Below the pieces are notes generated by a model. It was not told where the DNA came from and did not search any database. It worked only from the letters and a program-made list of their open reading frames with translations. The translations under genes and the position numbers were made by a program. From contig NC_073693.1 in assembly GCF_029784155.1 (NCBI RefSeq), positions 169,809,104 to 169,873,103 on the forward strand: a stretch of 64,000 nt of DNA, read 5' to 3'. Below are positions 11,030 through 58,787 of this stretch, one piece after another. This DNA is from Uranotaenia lowii (lineage: Eukaryota > Arthropoda > Insecta > Diptera > Culicidae). Each line of letters starts with the position of its first letter. Positions within the stretch are counted from its first letter, which is position 1.

Positions 11030-11305
11030 GACTACCACGATGCTGCTCAATCGAAAGCTATGAAGGAACTACACATTGTGAAGCATCTTTATTGATAAGA
11101 AGGTGAAACTGGAGCATGGAAGAGATTAAGCAGGAGAAGATGAAATTGCTTCTCTTTTCACTGAAACATACCTACATGATTGAATTGAACTGCGAGCATC
11201 GAAACAGTCTTGTCGTAGCTTTCGTTCTTAAAGGTGGTCTGAAACTGGATTTTAAATCTTGCCTTTAGCTGTTTTTGGTAGCACATGGCATCACGCACCG
11301 GTGCC

Positions 11306-47277
<35,972 letters not shown>

Positions 47278-47288
47278 CTAATATTTCA

Positions 47289-47294
47289 AATAAA
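47289..47294 (+). terminator. Poly(A) signal AATAAA
   Basis: Canonical hexamer 12 bp after the protease stop codon. Confidence 0.6.
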
Positions 47295-47369
47295 CGATAT
47301 AGTCCTATTTGCCGCTGATAGTGTTCGTGTTATTATGCTGGTTGTTCCACCAACGCTTTTCAGTTTTGG

Positions 47370-47450
47370 GACAATTAACCTCAAAAAACGACCACGTGTT
47401 TCGACCTGCTGCCTGTTTTTTTGTACCGAGAGTTTTTGAGGTTAATTGTC
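47370..47450. repeat. Short inverted repeat downstream of the protease gene
   Basis: Perfect 18-bp arms GACAATTAACCTCAAAAA (47370-47387) and its complement (47433-47450) around a 45-bp loop. Confidence 0.6.
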
Positions 47451-47559
47451 TCGTCTCATCTGTACACGCTCAGCAAGTGTGCGTAAGAAATGTCAAAAAC
47501 AACTCTATATGGTCCACCAAAAGTGATTGTTGTTGGAAAATTTAGCATCGATTACATAT

Positions 47560-50120
47560 TCAAAACTCAGTGTGATTCAAAACTAAGAAATCTTCAACAT
47601 GGTTGCAAAAAAATATTTTTTTAAAGGGACTTGAATAGTAGAAGTAAATGTTTTCTTTTTTATCTAACAAAATATCACATGCCTTATTATTCAAAGTCTG
47701 AATGTTTTGGATATTTATTTAAATCTTTTATTATGAATTCTTGAACAAAAAGTCGAACGAAAACGAATTGTGTTGAAGAAAACCATAACATGCTTAGCAA
47801 ATTGACTATTCAAATTGCCTTTTCAAACTATCTTCTACTAGGTAATAGTTTTTTTTCAGAACAGGATCTTTCATAGATAGGTTAGCCGTAGCGCCTATCA
47901 TTTTCTGAAATTTTCCATTTTTGTTCTAGCTTTGAATGCTAGGTGGCGCTAGAAACTACGAACACTGAAGTTCGTTGCTTTTTAACATCTCCTTTAAGCT
48001 CTCTAACATCCCTTTTCATATATAGGTTTACAAAGCTTTTCGGTGCTTTGCTTGTGCTGTCATCTAGATGTCGTTCTGCAAACTAAACTAAGCTGGAAGC
48101 TTAGGCGCTCAGCAGTCTGAACTTTAAAACTGTTCTTCGTGGTCGAAGGACAGAAAGCAGGATTTTGAAATTTATCGATTTAAAGCATGAAGGAAGAAAA
48201 CAGGACTTGAAGCTCTTTATATCTACATATATTTTACTACGTTTAGGCGTTGAAAAAGGTTGGGATTATATGTAAGTAATTCAAAATAAGATGCCGTGTA
48301 TTTGTGAAATTTTAGAAAATCACTCAAAAATTACATAAAGAACATCAACTAACATCAAATTCTCTAGAAAGCGCGTGGATATTTTTGTCTCATGCATTCT
48401 AAAAAATATTTAAGTTTTTTAAATTCACCCATGACATTTTTATTACTGAGTTTTGTTTGTTTTCTGAGAAATTTGAGAAAATATGAAAACAAATTTCTGA
48501 GAAATTTAAGAAAATCTGCAAACAACTGCAAACATCGCATTCTTGAATTTTATTTTGTGAAATATAGTTTTATCGTTTGTACATACAAGTTTTTTTTAAT
48601 TTTTTTTTTTTTTTGCTCACTTTTCTGGAGCATCCTGGAGTGAATCATCACAGGCGTTTTATAAAAGTTTGAGAAACTCAAAAGACTATGAAGAAAAATC
48701 TATATTTTAAGTAGAGCTTTTGATTTTTTAAACGAAGGAAATAATATACAACAATTTTTGTATAAGAAAAGTGAAAAGTTTTATATAATTTTTTTTTAAA
48801 TACACAATTAATTTTGAGTCAAATATGCTCAACAGGCCAGCCACTTGTTGATAGGCAACGTATTTAATCTTTCTAATAAAAACTTAGAAATAGTCATTTA
48901 CAAAATTAAAACTTCTTAAAAGTTGACTATAAACCCGAACAAATCATTCGGATAAACCGTTCTTCATTTGCGAACACTATAGGAACCAAGGCGAAAATTG
49001 ATCTTATTATACCTTCCTTTATTCTGTTTGCTTAACCACTTTTGAGTGTCAATATGACACTATTGGAAGTTTGGCAGCATTATTCTGGTGCATCCAAATA
49101 AAACAATTTCTTCGGAGACTCTTAATGTATTCTTGAAATCTTCAATTTTGTATCATTACTGTTTTTTTATGGGCGCACCCCGAAAGCCCAGGTAAAAAAT
49201 TCCCTAATCAGAATTTGAGTGTCAATTTGACACTCCTCCCACTCCTCGCTTAAAACCGATACACGATACGTCAACTTTTCAATCCTGTTTTAAAAATATA
49301 TCTGGTGTGACTTAAACAATTTTGACGGTTCGTTTATTGAAATGTACGGGTTTAACACACCATTTTTCACAAAGTGAATTTTTTTAGCATGACGTAGCTG
49401 ATCTGTAGTCTTGCTTCAGAACCTTGTTTTTTGGATTTTTTTACTTAGACTTTGAATAACGGAAAACTGAAGTGTTGTAGGAGAAATTTGTCTGAGAAAC
49501 ATATTTGAGTTACATTACGAAGTTTCCAAGATATAAATTTTGTAAAAATCGGGAAACAAGAGAGATATATTGGTTTTAGTCAGGAATGTCCAATTGACAC
49601 TCCAGGGATTGTAACGAGTAAAAATTTCAGGGACAAATGAGGATTAATATTGTTTTTTTTTCGGGTTTTCCTCTCAATATAACATTTTTTCAGGTGCTTT
49701 CAAATATTTTTATGAAACTCAATGCTAAAAAGTTAACTATTTGAGCTTTTTTCGATTTTGCTTGCAAAAGTACAGGCAACGAGCTATTTGATCGGAAATT
49801 TTCAGATCATTGGCATGGTCGTGCACATGCAGTTAATTAATGGATTTTCATGGGAGTTTTTTGAATGTGCCTAAAATTATGTGTGCAACTCGTCGCAAAA
49901 CTTGATTTTTTCAGCACTCGACATAATTGACCAACTCTTTGAGCTTCGTTGGATAAACTTACGACTCGTGCTGAAAAAATCAACTTTTTGCCAAATGTTA
50001 CATTATAGAAAGCCAGGCCGAGTTGCAATGTCGAAAAATATTCTTGTGTAAATCTTACTATTTTGCACTCAACTTAAGTTTTTAATCTATAATAGGAAGT
50101 TGATAAAACAGTTTTGCTCT
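47560..50120. other. Intergenic, AT-rich; repeated small palindromes
   Basis: No gene found. Three GTGTCAA-type palindromes (GAGTGTCAATATGACAC at about 49045, GAGTGTCAATTTGACACTC at about 49218, GTCCAATTGACACTC at about 49588) lie within 560 bp and may mark a decayed repeat. An imperfect TAGCGCCTA / TAGGTGGCGCTA pair lies near 47889-47952. Confidence 0.45.
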
Positions 50121-50800
50121 CGTTACGATGGGGCATCATGCAACAGCAGGTTTAGATGCAACATTTGTATACATCAACACTTATTCAATTTTTATGATAA
50201 TATAATGTAATAAAGTTATCATTTAATTATGATGACACAGCTATTCACATCGTAAGTTTGCGATTCTCAAAGAAAATTTTAAAAATCGATCAATAGACGC
50301 ACACATTTTTACAAATTTCGATGCCGTATAAAACTTTACCCATTATGACGTATTGGCTTAATGATATCACCAACAATTTCATATTTCTTTTATTATCCTA
50401 AACGAACACTGTTCGTATAAAAATATTTTTCAGACAATCACAATTTTTTTCAATAAATATTTTCATAATTTTGTTACCAGTCTGGGGAACTATGCATTAA
50501 AATTCAAATCAAAGAATCACCTTTTAAACCTCATTTTCATATTTTCATTTTCAGCAGCAGAAGTATGTTATTAGAATTTTCTACCCCTAAATGTATGTAG
50601 CACCCTTTTGCTTTTAATTAAAACATTCTTGACAGAAAAATTGAAAAATTTTATTCGAACGCCATCACAATGATATCAAAAACTATAAATTTTCTAATGT
50701 TTTCATTTGATTTTTAAATAAATATTAAGTTTGTTGCAACTTACCCATTTTTCTTAGTAGTGTGAAAATCGCATGTTTTACACACTATTAATTTTTTGGT

Positions 50801-53029
50801 TACTCCAACATCGAGTCGGACCATTATCTGGTGATGGTGAAGATGCGCCCAAAACTCTCCGTAGTGAACAACAAGCGAAACCGGCACCCGCCTCGGTTAA
50901 ACATCGCGCGACTGAAGCAACCTGAGGTCGCGGCAGACTACGCGCAATCGGTCGAAGCAGCGCTGCCGGCAGAGGGCGAGCTTGACGAAGCCCCTCTCGA
51001 GGACTGTTGGGATACCATCAAAACAGCCATCAACAGTGCGGCGGAGAACGTCATCGGTTATGTGGAGCGATCTCGACGGAACGGTTGGTTCGACGAGGAG
51101 TGTAGGAGGGTGATGGACGAAGAAAATGCCGCGCGGGCGGCAGTAGTGCAAAGAGGCACCCGTCGAAATGTGGAAAATCACCGACAGCGGAAGAGGCAGC
51201 GAGTCCGACTTTTCCAGGAGAAAAAGCGCCGCCTGGAGGAGGAGGAGCTCCAGGAGCTGGAGCAGCTGCATCGTTCCCAAGAAACACGAAAGTTCTATCA
51301 GAAACTCAACGCATCCCGCAAAGGCTTCGTGCCGCAAGCCGAAATGTGCCGGGATAAGGACGGGGGTATCCTGACGGACAATCGTGAGGTGATCAAAAGG
51401 TGGAAGCAGCACTTCGATGAACACCTGAACGGCGCACATGCAGGAGATCAAGACGGTGGGGGAAGGTACATCGCCGGCGTAGCCAACGACGAAGAGGAGC
51501 CACTCCCAACGATGAGTGAAGTTAAGGAAGCCATTCGCCAGCTGAATAGAAACAAGTCGGCTGGGAAGGATGGCATCGCAGCTGAACTCATCAAAATGGG
51601 TCCGGACAGGTTGGCCGATTGCCTACATTGGTTGATAATCCGGATCTGGGACATAGAACAGCTACCGGAGGAGTGGAAGGAGGGGGTAATATGCCCCATC
51701 TACAAGAAGGGCGACAAATTGGACTGTGAGAACTACCGAGCGATCACTGTCCTCAATGCCGCCTACAAAGTGTTGTCCCGAATCCTACTCCACCGCCTAA
51801 CGCCACAAGCAAACAGATTCGTGGGAAGTCATCAGGCCGGCTTCATGGAGGGACGGTCTACGACGGACCAGATATTCACATTGCGGCAAATCCTCCAAAA
51901 ATGCCGTGAACACCAAGTCCCTACGCATCATCTATTCATCGACCTCAAAGCCGCATATGACACGATCGACCGCAACGAGCTATGGAAAATCATGGACGAG
52001 AACGGCTTTTCCGGGAAGCTGATCAGACTGATCAAGGCGACGATGGATGGAACGCAGTGCTGTGTGCGGATCTCGGGTGAATTGTCGAGTTCATTCGAAT
52101 CGCACAGGGGGCTTCGACAAGGTGATGGTCTATCCTGCATGATGTTTAACGTGGCGCTAGAAGGTGTTATTCGACGAGCGGTGGGCGAAATGCGGGGCAC
52201 GATTTTCAACAGATCCAGTCAACTTATCTGCTTTGCCGATGACATTGATATAGTCGGCAGATCATCTGCGGCGGTGGAGGAGATCTACCGCAAACTGAAA
52301 CGCGAAGCAGGAAGGATTGGGTTGATGATTAATACGTCCAAGACGAAGTACATGCTGGCCTGCGGATCCGAGACCGACCGAACCCGCTTGTCCAGTAATA
52401 ACAAGGTCACGATCGACGGCGACGAGCTGGAGATAGTCGAAGACTTTGTCTATCTCGGCTCACTGGTGACCGCAGACAATGACACCAGCCGTGAGATCCG
52501 GAGGCGAATTATCAGCGGAAGTCGTGCCTACTATAGACTCCACAAGCAACTGCGGTCGAGAAGACTTAGCCCTTGCACGAAGTGTAACCTGTATATGACG
52601 CTCATTAGACCGGTTGTTCTCTACGGGCACGAGACATGGATATTGCTCGAGGAGGACCTGCGTACAATCGGAGTATTCGAGCGACGAGTGTTAAGAACCA
52701 TCTTTGGCGGCGTACAGGAGAACGGAGTGTGGAGGCGAAGGATGAACCACGAGCTCGCGCGCCTCTACGGCGAACCCAGTATCCAGAAGGTGGTGAAGGC
52801 TGGCCGGATACGCTGGGCGGGACATGTTGCGAGAATGCCGGACGACTGTCCTGCAAAACAGGTGTTCGCTACGAATCCGGTAGGAACAAGACGAGCAGGG
52901 GCGCAACGAGCGAGGTGGTTAGACCAAGTGGAGCGTGATCTGGCGAACGTGGGGAGCCCGAGAAATTGGAGAACGGTTGCTATGAACCGAGTGAATTTTA
53001 GGAATTATGTTCGTCAAGTTATGTCGTGA
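50801..53029 (+). CDS. RTE reverse transcriptase ORF, intact apart from 5' truncation
   Basis: The true frame begins YSNIESDHYLVMVKM (the last endonuclease motif, SDH) and continues without a stop for 743 codons. A linker rich in Arg/Glu (RQRKRQRVRLFQEKKRRLEE) leads to the RT: LNRNKSAGKDGIAAELIKMG, VICPIYKKGDKLDCENYRAI, GSHQAGFMEGRSTTDQIFTL, HHLFIDLKAAYDTIDRNELW, RGLRQGDGLSCMMFNVALEG, LICFADDIDIVG (catalytic FADD) and MINTSKTKYMLACGS. The C-terminal domain has VFERRVLRTIFGG and IRWAGHVARMPDD. These are hallmarks of the RTE clade (JAM1-like elements in mosquitoes). The endonuclease is almost entirely missing, so it cannot transpose, but the RT frame is undamaged, implying a recent insertion. 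Confidence 0.93.
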   Translation, partial: YSNIESDHYLVMVKMRPKLSVVNNKRNRHPPRLNIARLKQPEVAADYAQSVEAALPAEGELDEAPLEDCWDTIKTAINSAAENVIGYVERSRRNGWFDEECRRVMDEENAARAAVVQRGTRRNVENHRQRKRQRVRLFQEKKRRLEEEELQELEQLHRSQETRKFYQKLNASRKGFVPQAEMCRDKDGGILTDNREVIKRWKQHFDEHLNGAHAGDQDGGGRYIAGVANDEEEPLPTMSEVKEAIRQLNRNKSAGKDGIAAELIKMGPDRLADCLHWLIIRIWDIEQLPEEWKEGVICPIYKKGDKLDCENYRAITVLNAAYKVLSRILLHRLTPQANRFVGSHQAGFMEGRSTTDQIFTLRQILQKCREHQVPTHHLFIDLKAAYDTIDRNELWKIMDENGFSGKLIRLIKATMDGTQCCVRISGELSSSFESHRGLRQGDGLSCMMFNVALEGVIRRAVGEMRGTIFNRSSQLICFADDIDIVGRSSAAVEEIYRKLKREAGRIGLMINTSKTKYMLACGSETDRTRLSSNNKVTIDGDELEIVEDFVYLGSLVTADNDTSREIRRRIISGSRAYYRLHKQLRSRRLSPCTKCNLYMTLIRPVVLYGHETWILLEEDLRTIGVFERRVLRTIFGGVQENGVWRRRMNHELARLYGEPSIQKVVKAGRIRWAGHVARMPDDCPAKQVFATNPVGTRRAGAQRARWLDQVERDLANVGSPRNWRTVAMNRVNFRNYVRQVMS

Positions 53030-53063
53030 GACGGAATACTATGTAAATAAAAATAAAATAATA
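50801..53063 (+). mobile_element. 5'-truncated RTE-type LINE
   Basis: It starts abruptly in the endonuclease codons at 50801 and ends with an AAATAAAAATAAAATAAT tail. TTTTTTGGT lies on both sides (50792-50800 and about 53065-53073), a target duplication of about 9 bp within the terminal region of the host element. Confidence 0.85.
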
Positions 53064-53401
53064 TTTTTTTGGTGTAAATTTATGTCAAATTGGATGCACA
53101 AAACTGAAGCATCATTTTTAACATAAAATTACACTAGAGAAGACAGAAACGCTTAAAGCCATAAATTCTCGAAGATGTAAAATTGCACAGGAAAGGATGT
53201 AATTTTATGTCAAACTGGATGCACATAAATAAATCATCGCATTTCACATAAAATTAAATTGTTTTTGACATAGAATGCAAAAGAGTACAATAAGTACATC
53301 AATTTAGGGATTTTTCAGGAAAAAATAATAAGATTTTTTCATTAATAATTTGTACTTATTCCTGTTTATTTCATATTTATAAAAAACTGATCTTTACCTA
53401 T

Positions 53402-53740
53402 ACACACTATTAATTTTATTCAACTCTAAAAATTAATTTGCTATCACTTAGGATGGTTTAAGTGAAAAGGTTTTCTTTCATCCACATCCACGAAACTGTT
53501 CTTCCATAGTGTACACACTATTAATTTTTTGGTGTAAATTTATGTCATATTGGAAGCACAAAATTTAAGCATCATAAATGACATAAAATTACACCAGAGA
53601 AAACGGAAACGCTTAACGACATAAATTCTCTGACGCAGTTCTCTGACATTTTCGACAAAATATTATATCATTAGTGATGTAAATTTATGTCAAAAAGGAC
53701 ACACAAAAGTGAAGCGTCTAATTTGACATAAAATTAGATC
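53402..53740. repeat. Repeated left-end sequence of the ACACAC element
   Basis: TACACACTATTAATTTT occurs at 53402 and 53511, matching the outer left end at 50779. After 53511 the following 200 bp repeat the sequence at 53070-53270. It is a tandem duplication of the end or a self-nested copy. Confidence 0.6.
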
Positions 53741-53799
53741 GTTTCAGAAATCACATTGTGTCGTACAAATTTTAGGTGATAAGAGCTTCTGAAGACATT

Positions 53800-56000
53800 A
53801 ATTTGTAGAGAATGAAATTTTTATTGGCATAAATATGACTAAATATTCATAGAAAAATAAAATACTGGTAGCTGAATGTTTTACAAGTATATTTTTAAAC
53901 TTTGAATATTGGCTTACACAGTATTAAATAATCTTGTGCTTTTACATGTTTCAACCTGCAAATAAATGGAACAAGTTATTTCTACTAAATTTACATGACT
54001 TATGGCGTAATGTAAATTCCCGAAAAGAGAAAAATGCCATTGTGAATTTACATGACCATAACAATAAAACCGTTCCTGCTCATTATTCTGTTTTAGTTTT
54101 TGAATTCATAATTTATCAAGTTCTAGCCATCAGCCTTACAACAAAGCATGAAATGATTAAAAAGTTGTTCAAAATGTTTGTGCTTACTCGAAATTCACGA
54201 GCTCCACACTTGAAACAGATTTTTTTTTGGCGCATCAAATCGAACTTGCTGCTTACCGGTCGGCCGTTCGGTGTTTGTTTGTGATACGATTCTGCTACAG
54301 GGTGTATCTAAATTTTTTTTTTGTTTCGTTCATAGTTTTTGGATGGATGTTTTTTTTAATAATTTTTTTTTCAATGTAGGTAGCATTATGTTCACCTAGA
54401 ATGTTTTTTGAATAATATTTCTTGATATTAATTCGTTGTACATTGAAATGCATTTGCAAAATGATGGGATTTGAGGGAGGGGTAATGAAGCGAATCATTT
54501 GTTGGTATGAATATTAAACAACTCAAAACGATTCACTTATATTTTTAATAGTCCATGAGCCTGATTTTTTTAATTAACGCGTTTATACTTAAATCCAAGA
54601 ACAAAGAGAGAAATAGCTCTGGTTTGCTGAAATTTTTGTAACAACAAATTAAGAATATTGTTGACCATTTTCTGCATTTTTTTTATTCTTACCAAAAGTT
54701 TGACTACTTTTTGTGCCATTTATTTTTAAATGTTTGATTTCAAATCGACCTTATCGGTTAGAGTTATTCTTATGTTTAAAATATGTTTAGAAATGAACAA
54801 GTGGGCAACTGTTTAGCTTAGAACAATATATCACTTCTATCCAATAATGTCTAGAAATTTCTCTATAGTAATATACTATTTTTAGGTTTTTTTAATTAAA
54901 GCAATAAAACATTTTTTGTTTCTTGGTGAAAGTTTTTAAAAAGATTTCTTTTCACTTTTCATTTAATAAAATTGGAAAACAATAAGACACACCCTGTGCG
55001 CGACTGCAATGTTTTTGATTTCAAACATCGTTTCATGCAAAAGTCATGTAAAATTACAACAAATTGACCCGAATGAGGGAACGCATGGTTTTTTTTTCAG
55101 GGCTGCGTTATAGTATACAACACATCTGACCGAATTTTACATGAAATGTAAAGCTCAGTATTTTTTTCTGTGTACATTTATTTCCATCAAAATTCATATC
55201 TCTAAAAATGAATGTCTCCGATAGCTTATGTCAACACCACTGGGTAATGTTCCTCGATAACTAGTCTACCAAGTCAAGGCAGGGCTAGTTTTATTTAGAA
55301 AACGAGAATAAGAAAACGTCAGATAAATAATTTCGAAACGTGTTAGCTGCGTGGTGATTTCGATTTATTAAAATATACATTATACAGTTTGTCACAAGGA
55401 GCAAAAACAGCTCGTATAAAAATTAATCGCTTTGCACGAGGTGAAGAAAACACTTAATTATTTGAGCCGCATTAAAATAACAAGTCGCTGCAAATAAAAG
55501 TGTATCTCTCAAAAAGATCCGAACAGCTTATATCACCAAAAATCAGTACGACACAATGTTATTTCAGGATAATCTATATATTATATTTTAGACACATGAA
55601 TTTGTGATGTGTCTACATTTTATACCACATATAAACAATCTTCCAAGTAGTCTACCAAATTTTACATGATTATCGTTTTCCAGATTATTTACATATATTA
55701 CATATATTTACATACATATTTACAATTATCTCTGAATTCCTAAACTATCTTACAATTATTTTTTTCAAATCCAGTATAATAGACCGACCTAATATTTAAA
55801 TAACCTTCGACATAGATCAATTTTTTCCTAAATAAACAGAAAACTGCTTGAATTATTTGTTTACAAATAAACTTTATTAAGAAGAATGTATGCTAAGTAC
55901 CTAATTATCATTTAATTGTCTTGCTTTCCTTTTTTAACATTGCTATGGCATGTCATTTGACGTCTTTGAAGTAAAATTCCGTAAGACGACGATTGTGCTA
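53800..56000. other. AT-rich interior, no gene recognised
   Basis: Low-complexity T-rich stretches (54310-54375) and chance ORFs. No recognisable protein. Confidence 0.45.
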
Positions 56001-56179
56001 TTTTGCTGCTGCTTCAACGATTTGCAAGTCTCACGAACATGCGACACCGTTCGGCAATCAAAGCATCGCAACTATCGCCTAGTGTGGACTTAAGTTCTAT
56101 TCTTAAGTACTAATCGATGGCGTGTCAATTATAGGAACCTTTTACGTTTTGTTCGCGACATCAACTGAAACACAATTTT

Positions 56180-57142
56180 CTATGCCAACTCACCGGTAAA
56201 AGTCACAACAAACCAGCAATGCAAAGATTGAACAGCGATCGCACAATTTACAATGTCCACAATCTCGTTTTTCCGGAATCTGTTACCAAACTCTTCCTTG
56301 CAGGTTCCAGCACTGACGGGATAACTCCTGGTTGAATCGTTGGAGATACCCCGATAGAAGCACAAATTATCGGTACATTCCTGTTAAAAAAACAAAGTTC
56401 CGTCAAAACCTCTTCAACACTCAAACTCAACCGTAAATTTACCTGTATTCCGTTTCTGGTTTCTCACCATCATATTAATTTTCTTCAGGACGGTCGTTGA
56501 AATTATACTTTTGCACAGACCGACCCGCTTTGCTTCGGCCTAGATGCAATTGAATAACTTAGAATCGTGACCATACTCGGCCAACACTTGCCGATAAGTC
56601 ACCGCCTAATCCCTGTTAAAAGATTGCCTTTAACTTAGTGGATTCATTAAATGGTTTACAATCATCCCACCTGTGCATAGCTCGTTGTTTCGAGTAGAAA
56701 AACACTGACCGCAGTGAATTCTTTAGGCTTTCGGTAATTCCGCAGGTAATCGGAGAAGCACAGAACGGTGCACACTTTGGTGTGCCCGGTTTCGGTGGAA
56801 GGTCGAGATCCGGGCTACGGTGCCAGAGCCGTTGTATCCTCACCGGTAACGGCATCCACATTTGAAGTCGTCTGATTGAAAACTGGCACTTTCCAGGGTG
56901 TCCCGTTGCTTATTTCCTTCCTCGGTCGGCTTACAGGTTGTAGTGAACGTCGGATTGGGATCTTGCTCCTCCGAAATCCTTTCATCGGTGCAGCTGCTCA
57001 ATTCTCCCGGCCAGAACTTGTTTCCTCCATTTGTTGGCCGTCGGGTGACAGGATATGCCAGCCGGGCCCGGTAGACGTCATCTGTGGTTTCCGATTCAAC
57101 CAGCACCATTCGACAGCTGCCGGATCGATGGTTTTGGGGCAC
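56180..57142 (-). pseudogene. Multi-exon coding-like block, unknown protein
   Basis: On the minus strand, GC-richer sequence starts ATG at 57142 (MPQNHRSGSCRMVLVESETT) and has acceptable splice pairs. One is donor CACAG/GTGGGA near 56672 with acceptor TTTTAACAG near 56612. Another is donor ATACAG/GTAAAT near 56442 with acceptor TTTTTTAACAG near 56385. The last exon could read ECTDNLCFYRGISNDSTRSY to GELA and stop. No frame runs cleanly through all exons without shifts, so it looks like a decayed or captured gene. I recognise no domain. Confidence 0.3.
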
Positions 57143-57839
57143 TTTTTTGCGAAACGCGAAAAAAAAATCTGTTTATGTTTTTTTGTTTATTTTGTGACAT
57201 GCGAAACGACACGATGAAAGCGCTGTAGCGCAATCTGGCTGAAAAAAACTCTAGTCTGAACTGATAAATTGAGATACAGCTTTCTCAAAAATATACACAA
57301 TTCTTCGGAATAACTTTTTATTAGCTTAAATGGTTAATCTATGAACTAAGCGAATGTTTGTATTTGAAGTAAACAATTGTAGAATTGCGTTCTCTGGATA
57401 TTTAAATACTTGAATGCGTCACAGGAGTAGTCAATGACTGTTTGATTTTAATCATTTAATGTTTTTTCATTCACATAACATAAAATTGCATCCCTTATAA
57501 TGTTAATTTAAATCTTTTCGAGGTGAACGTTCGTTCAAAAGTGTAGATTTTGGTGGTGTGTGTAGTTTAGATAAAAAGTGATGTAAAATTAGATCTGATC
57601 TGAATTAGGTAAAGAAAACAATTAGGTGTTGAAGCGTTTCTGGCTCGTTTAATTTTAGAAAATTTTTGGTGTGTAGTAAATTTAAAAATAACAGGTGAAA
57701 CCAATAATTTTTCTTATTACGTAAATTTGATGTCCCATAAACCTCAAAACTTTTGATGTAAAAGCGGTTTGATTATCTGTGGACATTAAGTTTTTAGATG
57801 CCATTGAAGTTTAAAAGTTCAAGCATTTGTAAAAAATAT

Positions 57840-58545
57840 ATCAAATATTAAGAAATAAGACTAACGAATCAGGTTTACGGTCGATATAAGGATTATTTTT
57901 TTACTCTTGTAAACTCTAATAGATATGAAGATTTTATTTTGAAGCATCAGTCATAAACAATGTAAAATAAAACTTGATGCTGAATTTGACCTGAGAAAAG
58001 TTCTATTATCAACTAAAAATATCAATTATTTATTATTAAAATCCCGTAAATAATGATTTCGAAATTGAAATCGAGATATTTCAAAAAAAAAAAAATCTTT
58101 GGAATGAATCCTGTTCTTATTCTTTATTTGTGATTTTCACGAGGTTTGTGTTTCTGAACTTACTATGAATGTATTTTAAATTTCAATTTTGAGTCAAGAA
58201 TCAAAGTTATGAATCTAGGACCTCCTTCAATTTGAATCCTTAATGAAATTTTCGTATTGATATTTTAATCTTGATTATACAACAAAAATTAAAGCTAAAT
58301 CCGAATACGAATTTTGAATTAAAATTCCTAGTATGAATTCTGCACCTTGAGCCCAAAGTCAAAATATGAATCAAAATTCCAGATAAGTATTCTTATGAAT
58401 TGAAAACCAAACTGCCAAATTTGATAAGAACTTTCAACTAGAAATCTCTTACCTGCTTTTGAATTTATGGGTTTTTTTTTTTTATTTATTTATTTGTTAT
58501 TGAACTTGTGAATTTGAACAAAAATATCGAATGACGAAATTGTTT
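57840..58545. other. No gene recognised
   Basis: AT-rich sequence with no repeats or ORFs of note. Confidence 0.45.
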
Positions 58546-58547
58546 CA

Positions 58548-58787
58548 CACAGTAAACGAAAATTACCGAGTTCGGTAATTTTTTAACCGAAATCCTAACA
58601 TGTATAAATCGTTAAACTGTTCGGTAATTTTTTCGGTAAAAAATAAACGGAAATCGGTAAATCGATTCTTCATTTACCGATACTCGTTTATTTTTTACCG
58701 AAAAAATTACCGAACAGTTTAACGATTTACACATGTTAGGATTTCGGTAAAAAAAATTACCGAACTCGTTAATTTTCGTTTACTGTG
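58548..58787. mobile_element. 240-bp near-perfect palindrome (foldback MITE, epsilon)
   Basis: It starts CACAGTAAACGAAAATTACC and ends with the complement (CGTTTACTGTG). The two halves are complementary nearly end to end, with mismatches mostly in homopolymers and a centre near 58668. The unit TTACCGA / TCGGTAA recurs throughout. No target duplication longer than CA is evident. Confidence 0.85.

Larger units (their letters stand above)
50779..57678. mobile_element. Larger DNA element with ACACAC ends inside alpha copy 3
   Basis: The left end is TACACACTATTAATTTTTTG; the right end is GGTGTGTAGTA. Inside the left end are repeats of GTAAATTTATGTCAAATTGG and ACATAAAATTACAC (53070-53270 and again 53530-53740), and similar ACATAAAATT pieces precede the right end (57480-57600). 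Insertion into alpha is shown by alpha sequence on both sides. No transposase recognised. It carries the RTE at 50801 and the coding-like block at 56180-57142. Confidence 0.5.
50122..57833. mobile_element. TIR element alpha, copy 3, split and decayed
   Basis: The left half (50122-50778) matches alpha from the GGGGCATCATGCAAC end through GTTGCAACTTACCC (50733) and GAAAATCGCATGTTTT. The right half resumes at about 57679 (AATTTAAAAATAACAGGTGA) and ends degenerately near 57833. The 6.9 kb between is a later insertion. Both ends have lost the exact terminal repeats, so this copy is older than copies 1 and 2. Confidence 0.75.

Noticed and set aside
50897..52938. ORFs of 68-184 codons on the opposite strand and other frames of the RTE
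   Set aside because: Shadow frames of a GC-rich intact RT gene.
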